Source: Kiritimatiellia bacterium (lineage in GTDB: Bacteria > Verrucomicrobiota > Kiritimatiellia > CAIQIC01 > Lenti-01). From it: DNA of 45,734 nucleotides. Position 1 is the stretch's first letter. Each line of letters opens with the position of its first letter. Below the pieces are notes generated by a model. It did not search any database. It was not told the DNA's origin and saw nothing but the letters and a program-made list of their open reading frames with translations. This document shows positions 1 to 7,925 of the stretch, in pieces. The stretch is from contig JAQUJC010000019.1 in NCBI GenBank assembly GCA_028681135.1, forward strand, positions 1-45,734, read 5' to 3'. The position numbers and the translations under genes were made by a program.

Positions 1-362
1 TGCTGATCATGCTGTTACAATACGCGAGGCAATGGAGGAAGTCAAGTGTAAAATTAACATATTTCTCTCCGCAACAGATAATTACAACAACAAACGCCTT
101 TTGTCGGTGGCACCATAGCATGGAAAACGACGATGGGGGGGGCAAAATGCGAATAGCGCTTGGTCTAATGCGCGTTGACCTCGTGTGCCATCTCAGACGT
201 TCCATGTCGTCTTCGCTCCCCCTGCCGGAGGCTGAAAAAAGCAGCAATCAGGTCATTTCTGCAATCGGATTCACCCGCGACACAAGCTCGCAGGGGGCTG
301 AGTTCCGAATGGTATTTTCTGGGGCAGCACACTAAGATGGATGGCGGGAGCAGAGGTATAGA
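1..362. other. Stretch with no supported gene
   Basis: I find no coding region here that I can defend. One open frame (9-335, + strand, 108 codons) has no recognisable motif, no ribosome binding site and an irregular composition, so I treat it as chance. The stretch contains a run of eight G at about 135-142. The only functional element I can point to is AGAGG at 352-356, the ribosome binding site of the gene that starts at 363. Confidence 0.5.
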
Positions 363-1232
363 ATGAACTCAACTTACATGGAATCGACATTGGCAGGCAC
401 GTGGTACGATGACCATCCCGGGCGCTTGCGATCCGAATTGAAGGCGGCCTTGAGCGAGGCAGGCAGTCTGTCCAATCCCAATTTGTTTGCCGTGATCACG
501 CCCCATGCCGGGTATGCGTATTCCGGGCGCTGTGCCGCCCATGGCGCACAGGCGGTTGCCGCAGTCCCTGATCTGCGCCGGGTGATTGTGCTGGGCTTCA
601 CCCACCGGATTCGTCTTCCCAATGCCGTCAGTGTGCCATCGCAGGCGACAGCCTACCGGTCGCCCCTGGGCAACACTCCGCTGGATACGGATACCATCGC
701 GAATCTGCTCGAGAATCCGCTGGTTACCGATGTGTCAGCGACGCGCCGTGGCGAAAACAGCGTAGAGATGCAGTTGCCGCTTCTGCAGGTGGCGTTGGAA
801 GGGCGCGACTGGTCGCTGGTGCCGATCACCCTGGGACAACTCGATGATGCAACTCGGTTGCGCGTGGCTCAAACCCTGGCCCCACTGATGGATGCAGGAA
901 CCGTGCTGGTGGTGAGTTCGGATTTCACACATTACGGCCCAGATTTTGGCTATGTGCCGTTCCGAAATGACATCGAGGCCAATCTGCGCCAATTAGACAG
1001 CGGGGCAATCCAGACGATTCTCAACGGCGATGCCCAAGGCTTTGCCGCCTACTGTTCCCAGACGGGCGCGACCATCTGCGGACAGGACCCTATCGGCGTG
1101 CTGCTGCGCATGCTACCGGCCGGATTCACGGCCCAAGAGCTGGCCTATGATACCTCGGGTCGCGCCACCGGCGATTTCACCAACTCGGTCAGTTACGTGT
1201 CTGCGGCATTTTATCGTCCGAGGTCCGAGTAA
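363..1232 (+). CDS. amrB: AmmeMemoRadiSam system protein B (MEMO family)
   Basis: A 289-aa protein of the MEMO/AmmeMemoRadiSam B family, related to extradiol dioxygenases but without a settled bacterial reaction. The family hallmarks are visible in order: an N-terminal GTWYDDHPGRL element, ITPHAGYAYSGRCAAHGAQ near residues 45-64, a GFTHRI segment, GENSVEMQLPLLQ and SSDFTHYG. The histidines in these motifs are the conserved metal-site residues of the family. The length matches the usual 260-300 aa, so the protein looks complete. The ATG at 363 is supported by AGAGG at 352-356, six bases upstream. The usual partners (AMMECR1-like protein A and a radical SAM protein) are not in the window. No terminator is obvious downstream, and the 440-base region that follows belongs to the next operon. 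The family call is firm; the biological role is not known. Confidence 0.9.
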   Translation: MNSTYMESTLAGTWYDDHPGRLRSELKAALSEAGSLSNPNLFAVITPHAGYAYSGRCAAHGAQAVAAVPDLRRVIVLGFTHRIRLPNAVSVPSQATAYRSPLGNTPLDTDTIANLLENPLVTDVSATRRGENSVEMQLPLLQVALEGRDWSLVPITLGQLDDATRLRVAQTLAPLMDAGTVLVVSSDFTHYGPDFGYVPFRNDIEANLRQLDSGAIQTILNGDAQGFAAYCSQTGATICGQDPIGVLLRMLPAGFTAQELAYDTSGRATGDFTNSVSYVSAAFYRPRSE

Positions 1233-1296
1233 TTCCTGATTCTTTTGCTACGCCGCAGGGCGGAATATGCCGGTATCATGGGTCCACCAGTCATAC

Positions 1297-1365
1297 TCAC
1301 CTATTGCAATAAGTGAGGGTCACTTATTGCAATAAGTAACCTTCACATATTACAATACATGAACG
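1297..1365. promoter_or_regulatory. Three tandem 23-bp operator-like iterons
   Basis: Three copies of a 23-bp unit start at 1297, 1320 and 1343. Each opens with TCAC and carries an ATTGCAAT-like core. The middle copy contains a perfect 16-bp palindrome, ACTTATTGCAATAAGT (1322-1337). The first copy matches it at 15 of 16 positions and the third is more degenerate. Exact spacing of a little over two helical turns suggests several copies of a dimeric regulator binding side by side. The array lies about 160 bp before the putative -35 of the porin-betaine transporter operon. The regulator is unknown. Confidence 0.6.
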
Positions 1366-1500
1366 TAACGTGACGCCACACTTTCCTGGGGTATTTCGAC
1401 GCGTACGTGAATGGGAAAATGGCGTATTCTTTGTTGTGGGGACACGTCGGTTCTTCATGCATTGAAGGGGGAAGGGGGCAAAGCACGCGTAGATAAAACG

Positions 1501-1515
1501 GTCGATTAAATCGAC
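1501..1515. promoter_or_regulatory. Perfect palindrome beside the putative -35
   Basis: GTCGATT (1501-1507) and AATCGAC (1509-1515) form perfect 7-bp arms around one base. The element ends seven bases before the TTGACT hexamer at 1523, a position suited to an activator or repressor of the downstream operon. Which protein binds is unknown. Confidence 0.4.
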
Positions 1516-1522
1516 AAGCGGG

Positions 1523-1550
1523 TTGACTTCTGATGAGATTTCGGCATATT
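1523..1550 (+). promoter_or_regulatory. Putative sigma70-type promoter of the porin-proVWX operon
   Basis: TTGACT (1523-1528, five of six to the -35 consensus) and CATATT (1545-1550, four of six to the -10) are separated by 16 bases. Transcription would start near 1557, giving a leader of about 120 bases. That leader contains a further perfect inverted repeat, GCAGAA (1566-1571) and TTCTGC (1578-1583). The call rests on consensus matching only. Confidence 0.45.
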
Positions 1551-1675
1551 GAGGGCCACAAACAAGCAGAACAATAATTCTGCGGCAACACGAGGGGGGC
1601 GAAAATGGGCTTGGAATAATCCGGGCTTTGGCTTGTGAGGGGGGGTGTGTGCCGCGTAACCCAAGGAGGTTGATC

Positions 1676-2935
1676 ATGTATTCTAATTCATCTACCATCG
1701 TTCCCACCCGTCTGGCTGTTGGCTTGGCCGCTTTGGCCTTGGGCCTGAGCAGCGCCTGGGGATTTGGCGGCATCGATGCCGGGCCCCTGAGCATCGGCGG
1801 AGCCATTCGCGCGTCTTATGTGCAGGGCGATTATGAAAAAGACGATTCGGGAGCGCCGCAACGCGGAGGCAATGGCGGCAACTTTGAGTTGGATACCTTT
1901 CGGATCAACCTCGATTTTGATCATGAAGGCTGGCTGGGTAAGGCGGAATACCGCTGGTATGACGGCTACAATTTCCTGCATACGGGCTGGGTGGGATATG
2001 AGTCTGAAAAACTGGGCCATGTGGAATTGGGTCTGAACCGAGTGCCATTTGGCGTAGGGGCGTACGGACCGGCAAATAGCTGGTTCTTTGATCAGCATTA
2101 CTATGTAGGGTTGGCCGACCACATGAAACTGGGTGTCAAGTTCACGCGGAGCGTCGGAGACCTGACGCTGGATGCGGGATACTACTTCCGCGACATGCCC
2201 AATGGGTGTGGTGCTTCTCCGCACAGTGCGCGCTATGCCTTTACGGTGGTGGATGAGGATGTTGGCGACATTCCGGGGGTGTATCGTGAAACGCACCAAC
2301 TGAATGCCCGTGCCATCTATGCGATTGAAAAACTCAAAACCGATGTCGGCGTCTCGGCGCAGTGGACACGGATGGATGCGCAGGACTCCCGTGCCAAGGA
2401 TTCGGATGCGTATGCCGTGAGCGCACACACCAAGAGCACCTTTGGTCCCGTTGGAATTATGCTGCAACTGACGTCTTATGACTTTGACCCGGATTATCGT
2501 GTCGATGCGGATGGCGTACGCCCGTCAACCGATCTGGTGAACATGGGGGCCTACGACTTTGCCTGGCCCGTCGCAAGCAAGGGCCTCATCCCGTCGATGG
2601 CTATGTCCTACACCATCAAGGAGCCGGTGTCCTGGATTGATGCCATCACGTTCTACTCTGACTACAGCGTGATTGTGAAGGATGGCTCCCTGGACGGCAC
2701 GGACTTCAACGACAGCACACTGTTCGTGAACGGCATGTCCATTGCCCGCGGCAACTGGTTCATCTATGTGGATTATGCGTTGTCCGATGGCAACTATTTT
2801 GTCGGCAACGAAGGCGATGACTATGGGATGGGGGATGAGGGCTCCTATAGCCAAGCCGCCGTCGGTGATTTCGGTGCGAACCGTAATGACAAGTGGAATG
2901 GCCGCTTCAATATCAACTTCGGCTACTACTTCTAG
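1676..2935 (+). CDS. Outer-membrane porin-like beta-barrel protein
   Basis: About 419 aa. The ATG at 1676 is chosen because a near-perfect AAGGAGGT (1663-1670) sits five bases before it; an in-frame start at 1628 has nothing comparable. The N-terminus is a signal peptide (hydrophobic LAVGLAALALGLSSAWG). The mature part is rich in alternating aromatic and polar residues typical of transmembrane beta-strands, and the last residue is Phe after NINFGYY, the usual outer-membrane barrel signature. It resembles phosphate-selective or general porins in style, but I cannot name the subfamily. The stop lies only 8 bases before the start of the betaine transporter ATPase, so the porin is almost certainly the first gene of that operon. 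By inference it admits the transporter's substrate through the outer membrane. Confidence 0.75.
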   Translation: MYSNSSTIVPTRLAVGLAALALGLSSAWGFGGIDAGPLSIGGAIRASYVQGDYEKDDSGAPQRGGNGGNFELDTFRINLDFDHEGWLGKAEYRWYDGYNFLHTGWVGYESEKLGHVELGLNRVPFGVGAYGPANSWFFDQHYYVGLADHMKLGVKFTRSVGDLTLDAGYYFRDMPNGCGASPHSARYAFTVVDEDVGDIPGVYRETHQLNARAIYAIEKLKTDVGVSAQWTRMDAQDSRAKDSDAYAVSAHTKSTFGPVGIMLQLTSYDFDPDYRVDADGVRPSTDLVNMGAYDFAWPVASKGLIPSMAMSYTIKEPVSWIDAITFYSDYSVIVKDGSLDGTDFNDSTLFVNGMSIARGNWFIYVDYALSDGNYFVGNEGDDYGMGDEGSYSQAAVGDFGANRNDKWNGRFNINFGYYF

Positions 2936-2943
2936 GACGACAG

Positions 2944-4167
2944 ATGGATAACGAATCACCTCCAGACGCGCCTGACCCATTGATCGAGGTCCGCTCGCTC
3001 TACAAAATATTCGGTTCCCGGCTGAGTGAAGCCCGCCGAATGCTGGATGCCGGCCGCCCGCGGGCTGAAATCCTCAAGAAGACGGGCGGCACCCCGGCGG
3101 TGGTGAATGCGAATTTCAGCATTCATCGCCGCGAGACCTTCGTCATCATGGGGTTATCGGGCAGCGGAAAGTCCACGCTCCTGCGGTTACTTAACCGACT
3201 GATCGAACCGACCCATGGCGAGATTCTGGTGGATGGTGAGGATATTGCTCAACTGGGCCGGTCGGCCCTGCGCGAGTTGCGCCGACGGAAATTTGCGATG
3301 GTCTTTCAGCACTTTGGGCTGTTGCCGCATCGCAATGTCATCGAAAATGTGGCCTTTGGTCTGGAAATCCAGGATGTGGCAGCCGATGTGTGCCACAAGA
3401 AGGCCGTGGAGGCCATTGAAAGTGTGGGGCTGGATGGCTACGAAGATAGTGCCATCAGCGCCTTGAGCGGTGGCATGCAGCAGCGCGTGGGTCTGGCACG
3501 CGCGCTGGCGACCAATCCGGAAATCCTGCTGATGGACGAAGCGTTCAGCGCCTTGGACCCCCTGATTCGCACCCAAATGCAGGACGAGTTGGCTGATTTG
3601 CAGGCGCGGCTGCAAAAGACCGTGGTGTTTATCACCCACGATCTAGACGAAGCGTTGAAGTTGGGCGATCGGATTGCGATCATGAAAGATGGTGTGATCG
3701 ATCAAATTGGCACCCCCGAAGCCATCTTGACTGAGCCGGCGACAGATTATGTGCGCACATTTGTAGAAAATGTTGACCGCAGCAAAGTGCTCACGGCGGG
3801 CAGCGTGATGAAGCGTACCTGTGTGGTGGCAAGTCATAAGGATGGGCCGCATCTGGCCGTTCGCCTGATGCAGCAGAACAACTTGTCCTCCCTGTTTGTT
3901 GTGGGCCAGGACCGCCGGTTTCTGGGCATGGTCAACATTGATAATGCGTTGGCCGAGGCCAAGAAAGGCGGCCGAGAGTTGGGCCCGATCGTACAGCGGG
4001 ATGTTCCGACCGTCGATGAAGTAACGTATCTGCGCGACATGATTCCGGTGGCCAGTGAAACCCGGATTCCTATTCCGGTTCTGCGGGAAAATGGAACCAT
4101 GGCCGGGATCGTATCGCGGGCGGTGTTGCTGTCAGCGTTGTCGAGCAAGAACGGGGATGAATCATGA
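2944..4167 (+). CDS. proV: Glycine betaine/proline-type ABC transporter ATP-binding protein (ProV-like)
   Basis: About 407 aa from the ATG at 2944; the longer in-frame start at 2893 would overlap the porin gene. The ATPase domain carries Walker A GLSGSGKST, a Q-loop (VFQHFGLLPHR), the signature LSGGMQQRVGLARAL, Walker B ILLMDEAFSALDP and the switch histidine in ITHDLDEA. The N-terminal KIFG...MLDAGRPRAEIL segment is typical of ProV/OpuAA. After about residue 265 follow two CBS-like domains, which sense ionic strength or nucleotides in related transporters. Length and order match E. coli ProV (400 aa). The end overlaps the permease start by four bases (ATGA), indicating translational coupling. 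The substrate class (betaine, proline betaine, choline or similar) is inferred from the family. Confidence 0.93.
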   Translation: MDNESPPDAPDPLIEVRSLYKIFGSRLSEARRMLDAGRPRAEILKKTGGTPAVVNANFSIHRRETFVIMGLSGSGKSTLLRLLNRLIEPTHGEILVDGEDIAQLGRSALRELRRRKFAMVFQHFGLLPHRNVIENVAFGLEIQDVAADVCHKKAVEAIESVGLDGYEDSAISALSGGMQQRVGLARALATNPEILLMDEAFSALDPLIRTQMQDELADLQARLQKTVVFITHDLDEALKLGDRIAIMKDGVIDQIGTPEAILTEPATDYVRTFVENVDRSKVLTAGSVMKRTCVVASHKDGPHLAVRLMQQNNLSSLFVVGQDRRFLGMVNIDNALAEAKKGGRELGPIVQRDVPTVDEVTYLRDMIPVASETRIPIPVLRENGTMAGIVSRAVLLSALSSKNGDES

Positions 4168-5009
4168 CCTTTCATATCGGACCCTATTTTGAGAACCTGA
4201 TCAATTGGCTGAAGGATTCCTTTCCCGGCTTCTTTGATGGGATAGGCAGCGGATTGGAAGCCTTCATTGAGAGCTTCGAATTCATATTGGGGTGGCTCCC
4301 GCCGTGGGCCATGATTGTCCTGCTGACCTTGTTGGCCTGGTGGGCCTGCGGCTGGCGCAACTGGGGCTTGGCCCTGTTTTCGGTGGCTGGGTTCAGCTTG
4401 ATATACCTGATGGAATTGTGGGCGATTACGATGCAGACGTTGGCTCTGGTCCTGACGTCTACGCTCGTCGCCCTGGCGATCGGGATTCCACTGGGTATCT
4501 ATTCCGGTCGCAGTGCGCGGGGTGAAAAACTGGTGCGCCCTGTACTGGATTTCATGCAGACCATGCCGGCGTTTGTCTATCTGATTCCCGCCGTCTTGTT
4601 CTTTTCGCTGGGGAAAGTGCCTGGGGCGGTGGCCACGGTCATCTTTGGCATGCCCCCATGCGTGCGCCTGACCACCCTGGGCCTACGCCAGGTCCCCCTT
4701 GAGGCCGTCGAGGCCTCGAATGCCTTTGGCTGCACACCGTGGCAGCAGTTGTTCAAGGTGCAATTGCCAATGGCCCTGCCCAGTATTCTGGCCGGCGTCA
4801 ACCAAACGATCATGCTCGCGCTGTCCATGGTGGTAATTTCGGCCATGATTGGTGCCGGCGGGTTGGGGGAGCAGGTGCTGCGCGGCATTACCCAACTCAA
4901 AATTGGCATGGGATTTGAAGGAGGCCTCGCCATCGTCATTTTGGCCATGTATCTGGATCGGGTGACCCATGCACTGGGCTCCCATAGTCAACAAAAGCAA
5001 CAGGGGTGA
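4164..5009 (+). CDS. proW: Glycine betaine/proline-type ABC transporter permease (ProW-like)
   Basis: A 281-aa inner-membrane permease. A short amphipathic N-terminus is followed by hydrophobic segments at about residues 45-62, 65-90 and 93-115, then the MetI-type core. The conserved EAA loop is visible as EAVEASNAFGCTPWQQLFKVQLP followed by the LPSILAGVNQTIM helix. The family stretch QTMPAFVYLIPAVLFFSLG is also present. It is shorter than E. coli ProW (354 aa), lacking part of the N-terminal tail, and is closer to OpuAB in size. The start overlaps the proV stop (ATGA). The C-terminus runs past GGLAIVILAMYLDRVT, as in the family. The binding-protein gene follows 46 bases later. Confidence 0.93.
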   Translation: MTFHIGPYFENLINWLKDSFPGFFDGIGSGLEAFIESFEFILGWLPPWAMIVLLTLLAWWACGWRNWGLALFSVAGFSLIYLMELWAITMQTLALVLTSTLVALAIGIPLGIYSGRSARGEKLVRPVLDFMQTMPAFVYLIPAVLFFSLGKVPGAVATVIFGMPPCVRLTTLGLRQVPLEAVEASNAFGCTPWQQLFKVQLPMALPSILAGVNQTIMLALSMVVISAMIGAGGLGEQVLRGITQLKIGMGFEGGLAIVILAMYLDRVTHALGSHSQQKQQG

Positions 5010-5055
5010 TCCCGGATTCCGGGCGACACTCACAGTCGAAAAGGAGACACAACAA

Positions 5056-5910
5056 ATGAAGAAATGGACCATAATCGCCATGGCAATGGCGTGCATCATG
5101 GGCGCGGTCGGCTGCGGCACCCGCTCGAGTACCACGGACAAGCAAACAATCAAGCTGGCCTATGTAAACTGGGCAGAGGGTGTGGCGGTTACGCATTTAC
5201 TGTCTGCCTTGCTGGAGGATATGGGCTATGACGTGCAGAGCACGATGGCCGATGTGGCACCGATCTATGTCTCGGTGGCCGAAGGCCAGCAGGATGTCAT
5301 GGTGGAAACCTGGCTGCCGGTGACCCATGCGGCGTATTATGAACAATACGGCGATCAGGTCGAATTGATTGGCACCTGGTTTGATGCCGCGCGCATTGGC
5401 CTGGTCGTGCCCACCTATGTTGAAATTGATAGCCTCGAGCAGCTCAATGACACCAAAGACCAGTTCAAGCAGGTTCTGACGGGCATTGATTCGGGAGCCG
5501 GAATCATGGGGGCCACCGAAAAGGCGATCGACGAGTACGGATTGGACTTTAGGCTGATGGCCTCCAGTGGTCCCGCCATGACCGCCGCCCTGAAAGGTGC
5601 CATTGACAAGGGCGAGTGGATTGCGGTAACCGGCTGGGCCCCACACTGGAAGTTTGCACGCTATGATCTGAAGTTTCTCGATGACCCTAAAGGCGTCTAC
5701 GGAGCAACAGAAAAGGTGCAGACAGCCGCGCGGTTGGGATTTGCTGACGACTATCCGGATGCCGCTGCTCTGATCGGCAAGATGAAGTTCGATGGCGTTC
5801 AAATCGGCTCGCTGATGGATGCCCTGGAAGCGGCCGACGGGGATGAGATGGCCGCCGTCCGGCAGTGGATTGCTGACAACCAGGAACTGGTTCAGAGCTG
5901 GATGCCGTAA
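5056..5910 (+). CDS. proX: Glycine betaine-type substrate-binding lipoprotein (ProX/OpuAC-like)
   Basis: About 284 aa. The start at 5056 is set by AAGGAGA (5041-5047) and by the signal sequence that follows; an upstream in-frame start at 4969 would lie inside proW. The N-terminus MKKWTIIAMAMACIMGAVGC is a probable lipoprotein signal with Cys20 as the lipidated residue; the lipobox AVGC is slightly unusual. The remainder matches OpuAC/ProX: a KLAYVNWAEGVAVTHLLSALLE opening, VMVETWLPVTHAAYYEQYG, a GIDSGAGIM segment and VTGWAPHWKFARYDLKFLDDP. The Trp residues in these motifs correspond to those that cage quaternary amines in the family. Last gene of the operon; a strong terminator begins 29 bases after the stop. 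Confidence 0.92.
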   Translation: MKKWTIIAMAMACIMGAVGCGTRSSTTDKQTIKLAYVNWAEGVAVTHLLSALLEDMGYDVQSTMADVAPIYVSVAEGQQDVMVETWLPVTHAAYYEQYGDQVELIGTWFDAARIGLVVPTYVEIDSLEQLNDTKDQFKQVLTGIDSGAGIMGATEKAIDEYGLDFRLMASSGPAMTAALKGAIDKGEWIAVTGWAPHWKFARYDLKFLDDPKGVYGATEKVQTAARLGFADDYPDAAALIGKMKFDGVQIGSLMDALEAADGDEMAAVRQWIADNQELVQSWMP

Positions 5911-5939
5911 GGAAACGGTCCTCTATCGAGTTTCGATTG

Positions 5940-5976
5940 GGCCGGTTGCGCGTTGCGCAGCCGGCCTTCTTCTTTT
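5940..5976 (+). terminator. Intrinsic terminator of the porin-proVWX operon
   Basis: GGCCGGTTGCGC (5940-5951) pairs with GCGCAGCCGGCC (5955-5966) through 12 pairs, one of them G-U, around a 3-base loop. A T-rich tail (TTCTTCTTTT) ends at 5976. This is a textbook Rho-independent terminator just after proX. Confidence 0.9.
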
Positions 5977-5997
5977 GCCCTCCACCCCACGTATAAT
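5970..5997 (+). promoter_or_regulatory. Possible promoter of the cstA-like gene
   Basis: A perfect TATAAT lies at 5992-5997, 59 bases before the next start codon and after the terminator. The best -35 at the right distance is TTCTTT (5970-5975), which is poor and sits in the terminator tail. The position makes it a sensible promoter for the next gene, but only the -10 is convincing. Confidence 0.4.
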
Positions 5998-6056
5998 GAG
6001 CTGGATTTGGCGAGGAAAAGGAGGAAACTGGCGTATATGTTGAACCGAGGAAATCC

Positions 6057-7760
6057 ATGATGTTGAGTCTGATATTTGTAGGGTGTTGCCTGCTCTTTTG
6101 GGCGACCTATCGCGTGTATGGCGGGTGGATGGAACGGCGTCTGGACGTGATGGATGAACGCCGGACACCGGCGCATACCCGGCGGGACGGCGTGGATTAT
6201 GAACCGGCGCATGACGCAGTGGTGTTCGGACATCATTTTAGTTCGATCGCTGGGGCCGGGCCGATCGTCGGACCAATTTCCGCGGCGCTGGCGTTTGGCT
6301 GGGGACCGACGTTGCTGTGGATCGTGGTGGGGGTCATCTTGATTGGCGGGGTGCAGGACTACACCTCTATGCTGGCCAGCTTGCGCAACAAGGGCCAGAG
6401 CCTGGCGCAGATCGGCCGCCAGTCCATGGGGCCACTGACGTATCGGGTGTTCCTGCTGTTCATGCTGTTGGTGCTGAGTTATGTGGTGATTGTGTTTCTC
6501 GATATGACGGCCGCAACATTTGCTCCGGTTACGGCGGCCTGGGGCGAGTCCCCTACGCAGGCGGCGCATCTGGGCGGGACCGTGGCTACGGCTTCGATCT
6601 ACTACATCCTGTTGGCGGCCGCCTTCGGTGGGTTGCGACGATGGGGGCTGTCGCTGCGCAAGGGAACCCTGATTATGCTGCCGCTGGTGTTCGTGGGCTT
6701 GTGGCTGGGGCATCTGTTTCCCTGTCTGCCATCCTGGGTGCCAGCGCTGTGGGGGTCCGACAAGTATTTTTGGACGCTGCTGCTGCTGGGCTATGCGCTG
6801 GTGGCCTCGGTGCTGCCGGTGTGGGCGTTACTGCAACCACGGGACTATCTTTCTTCATTTCTTCTCTATGCGTGTCTGGGTGGCGGAGCCATTGGGTTGC
6901 TGCTGGGCTCGGTCAGCGGAGCGACCGCAATCACCTGGCCAGCCTTTTCCGCTTGGTCCACGTCGCAAAACGGGTTCATCTATCCCGCCTTGTGCGTTAT
7001 GGTGGCGTGCGGAGCCGTCAGCGGGTTCCATGCCATACTGGCGGCCGGCACGACCTCGAAGCAGTTGGACAAGGAAAGCTCAGCCAAGCGGGTGGGGTTG
7101 GGCGCTATGCTGGTGGAAGCCGTGGTAGCCTTGCTGGCTCTGGCGACGGTCATGACGCTGAAAGACCAGCCAACAGGCCCCCCCCCAATGGTGTTTGCCG
7201 CCGGGCTGGAACGGTTTTTCCTGCCGTTGGGTGTGAGCAAAGGCTGGGTGGCGTCCTTTGTTATGCTCGCGGTGAGCACCTTCCTATTGACGACCCTCGA
7301 TACCTGCACACGCTTGAGCCGCTTGCTGGCTCAGGAAATCACGGGCTTCACACCGCGTACGGCAGGGCAGCGAGTGCTGGTGACGGCGCTGGTTTTGGCA
7401 TTGCCCGCATTTGTGGCCTTTCAAGATATCATCGGCCCCGGTGGCAGTCCCATAGCGGCCTGGAAAGCAATTTGGCCGTCGTTTGGCGCGACGAACCAGC
7501 TCATGGGGGCCATGGCCTTGCTCATGGTGCATGGCTGGTTGCGGCGACAGGGCAAACGGGCTGGATTTGTCTTCTGGCCCATGATCTTTATGTTTGTCAC
7601 CACGCTACTGGCCCTGATACAGATCATCTGGCGCAATTTCCGGCATGATGGGAGCTTTTTGCTGGGAGGTCTAGGCGCGCTGCTGCTTCTGCTAGCCCTT
7701 GTCGTGCTGGCAGATATGGCGGGAATGGCCTGGAAGGAACATCGCCGGGCCGATGGATAA
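6057..7760 (+). CDS. cstA: CstA-family carbon starvation/peptide-pyruvate transporter
   Basis: A 567-aa integral membrane protein of the CstA family (TC 2.A.114), whose members import peptides or pyruvate. Diagnostic segments are the N-terminal YRVYGGWMERR, FGHHFSSIAGAGPIVGPISAALAFGWGP, the GGVQDYTSMLASLRNKGQSLAQIG loop, FHAILAAGTTSKQLDKESSAKRVG and the C-terminal WPSFGATNQLMGAMALL. About 14-16 hydrophobic segments can be counted. It is shorter than E. coli CstA (701 aa), like the compact CstA proteins of many anaerobes. GAGGAA at 6047-6052 supports the start at 6057; a second ATG follows at 6060. A run of nine C at about 7178-7186 encodes a Gly-Pro-Pro-Pro stretch. No terminator is obvious behind it. 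Confidence 0.9.
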   Translation: MMLSLIFVGCCLLFWATYRVYGGWMERRLDVMDERRTPAHTRRDGVDYEPAHDAVVFGHHFSSIAGAGPIVGPISAALAFGWGPTLLWIVVGVILIGGVQDYTSMLASLRNKGQSLAQIGRQSMGPLTYRVFLLFMLLVLSYVVIVFLDMTAATFAPVTAAWGESPTQAAHLGGTVATASIYYILLAAAFGGLRRWGLSLRKGTLIMLPLVFVGLWLGHLFPCLPSWVPALWGSDKYFWTLLLLGYALVASVLPVWALLQPRDYLSSFLLYACLGGGAIGLLLGSVSGATAITWPAFSAWSTSQNGFIYPALCVMVACGAVSGFHAILAAGTTSKQLDKESSAKRVGLGAMLVEAVVALLALATVMTLKDQPTGPPPMVFAAGLERFFLPLGVSKGWVASFVMLAVSTFLLTTLDTCTRLSRLLAQEITGFTPRTAGQRVLVTALVLALPAFVAFQDIIGPGGSPIAAWKAIWPSFGATNQLMGAMALLMVHGWLRRQGKRAGFVFWPMIFMFVTTLLALIQIIWRNFRHDGSFLLGGLGALLLLLALVVLADMAGMAWKEHRRADG

Positions 7761-7890
7761 ACTCCCTTCCGTGCATTCTGCTGCCGACCTGGCTACGTAG
7801 AACAACCGCACCGGGCCAAAACCTGCGGCTGGCGAGATGCACTGTTTACGTGTCTTTTCCCATCCGCGTCTTTTCCAGCCCATTTTGGTG

Positions 7891-7919
7891 TTGCCAAAAG
7901 AGGCAGGGGGGGCTATAGT
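7891..7919 (+). promoter_or_regulatory. Sigma70-type promoter of the structured leader/ncRNA
   Basis: TTGCCA (7891-7896, five of six) and TATAGT (7914-7919, five of six) are separated by exactly 17 bases, which predicts a transcript start near 7926. It is the best consensus promoter in the window. It drives the structured RNA that follows and, if the terminator at 8127 is read through, the helicase gene. Confidence 0.65.
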
Positions 7920-7925
7920 CAGAAT

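Noticed and set aside
9-335. 108-codon open frame at the left edge
   Set aside because: No ribosome binding site, no motif and chaotic composition; overlaps another chance frame.
1324-1806. 160-codon minus-strand open frame across the regulatory region
   Set aside because: It overlaps the iterons, the promoter and the start of the porin gene, and has no family features.
6317-7648. 443-codon open frame on the plus strand
   Set aside because: Out-of-frame shadow of the CstA-like gene caused by high GC; not a membrane protein pattern.
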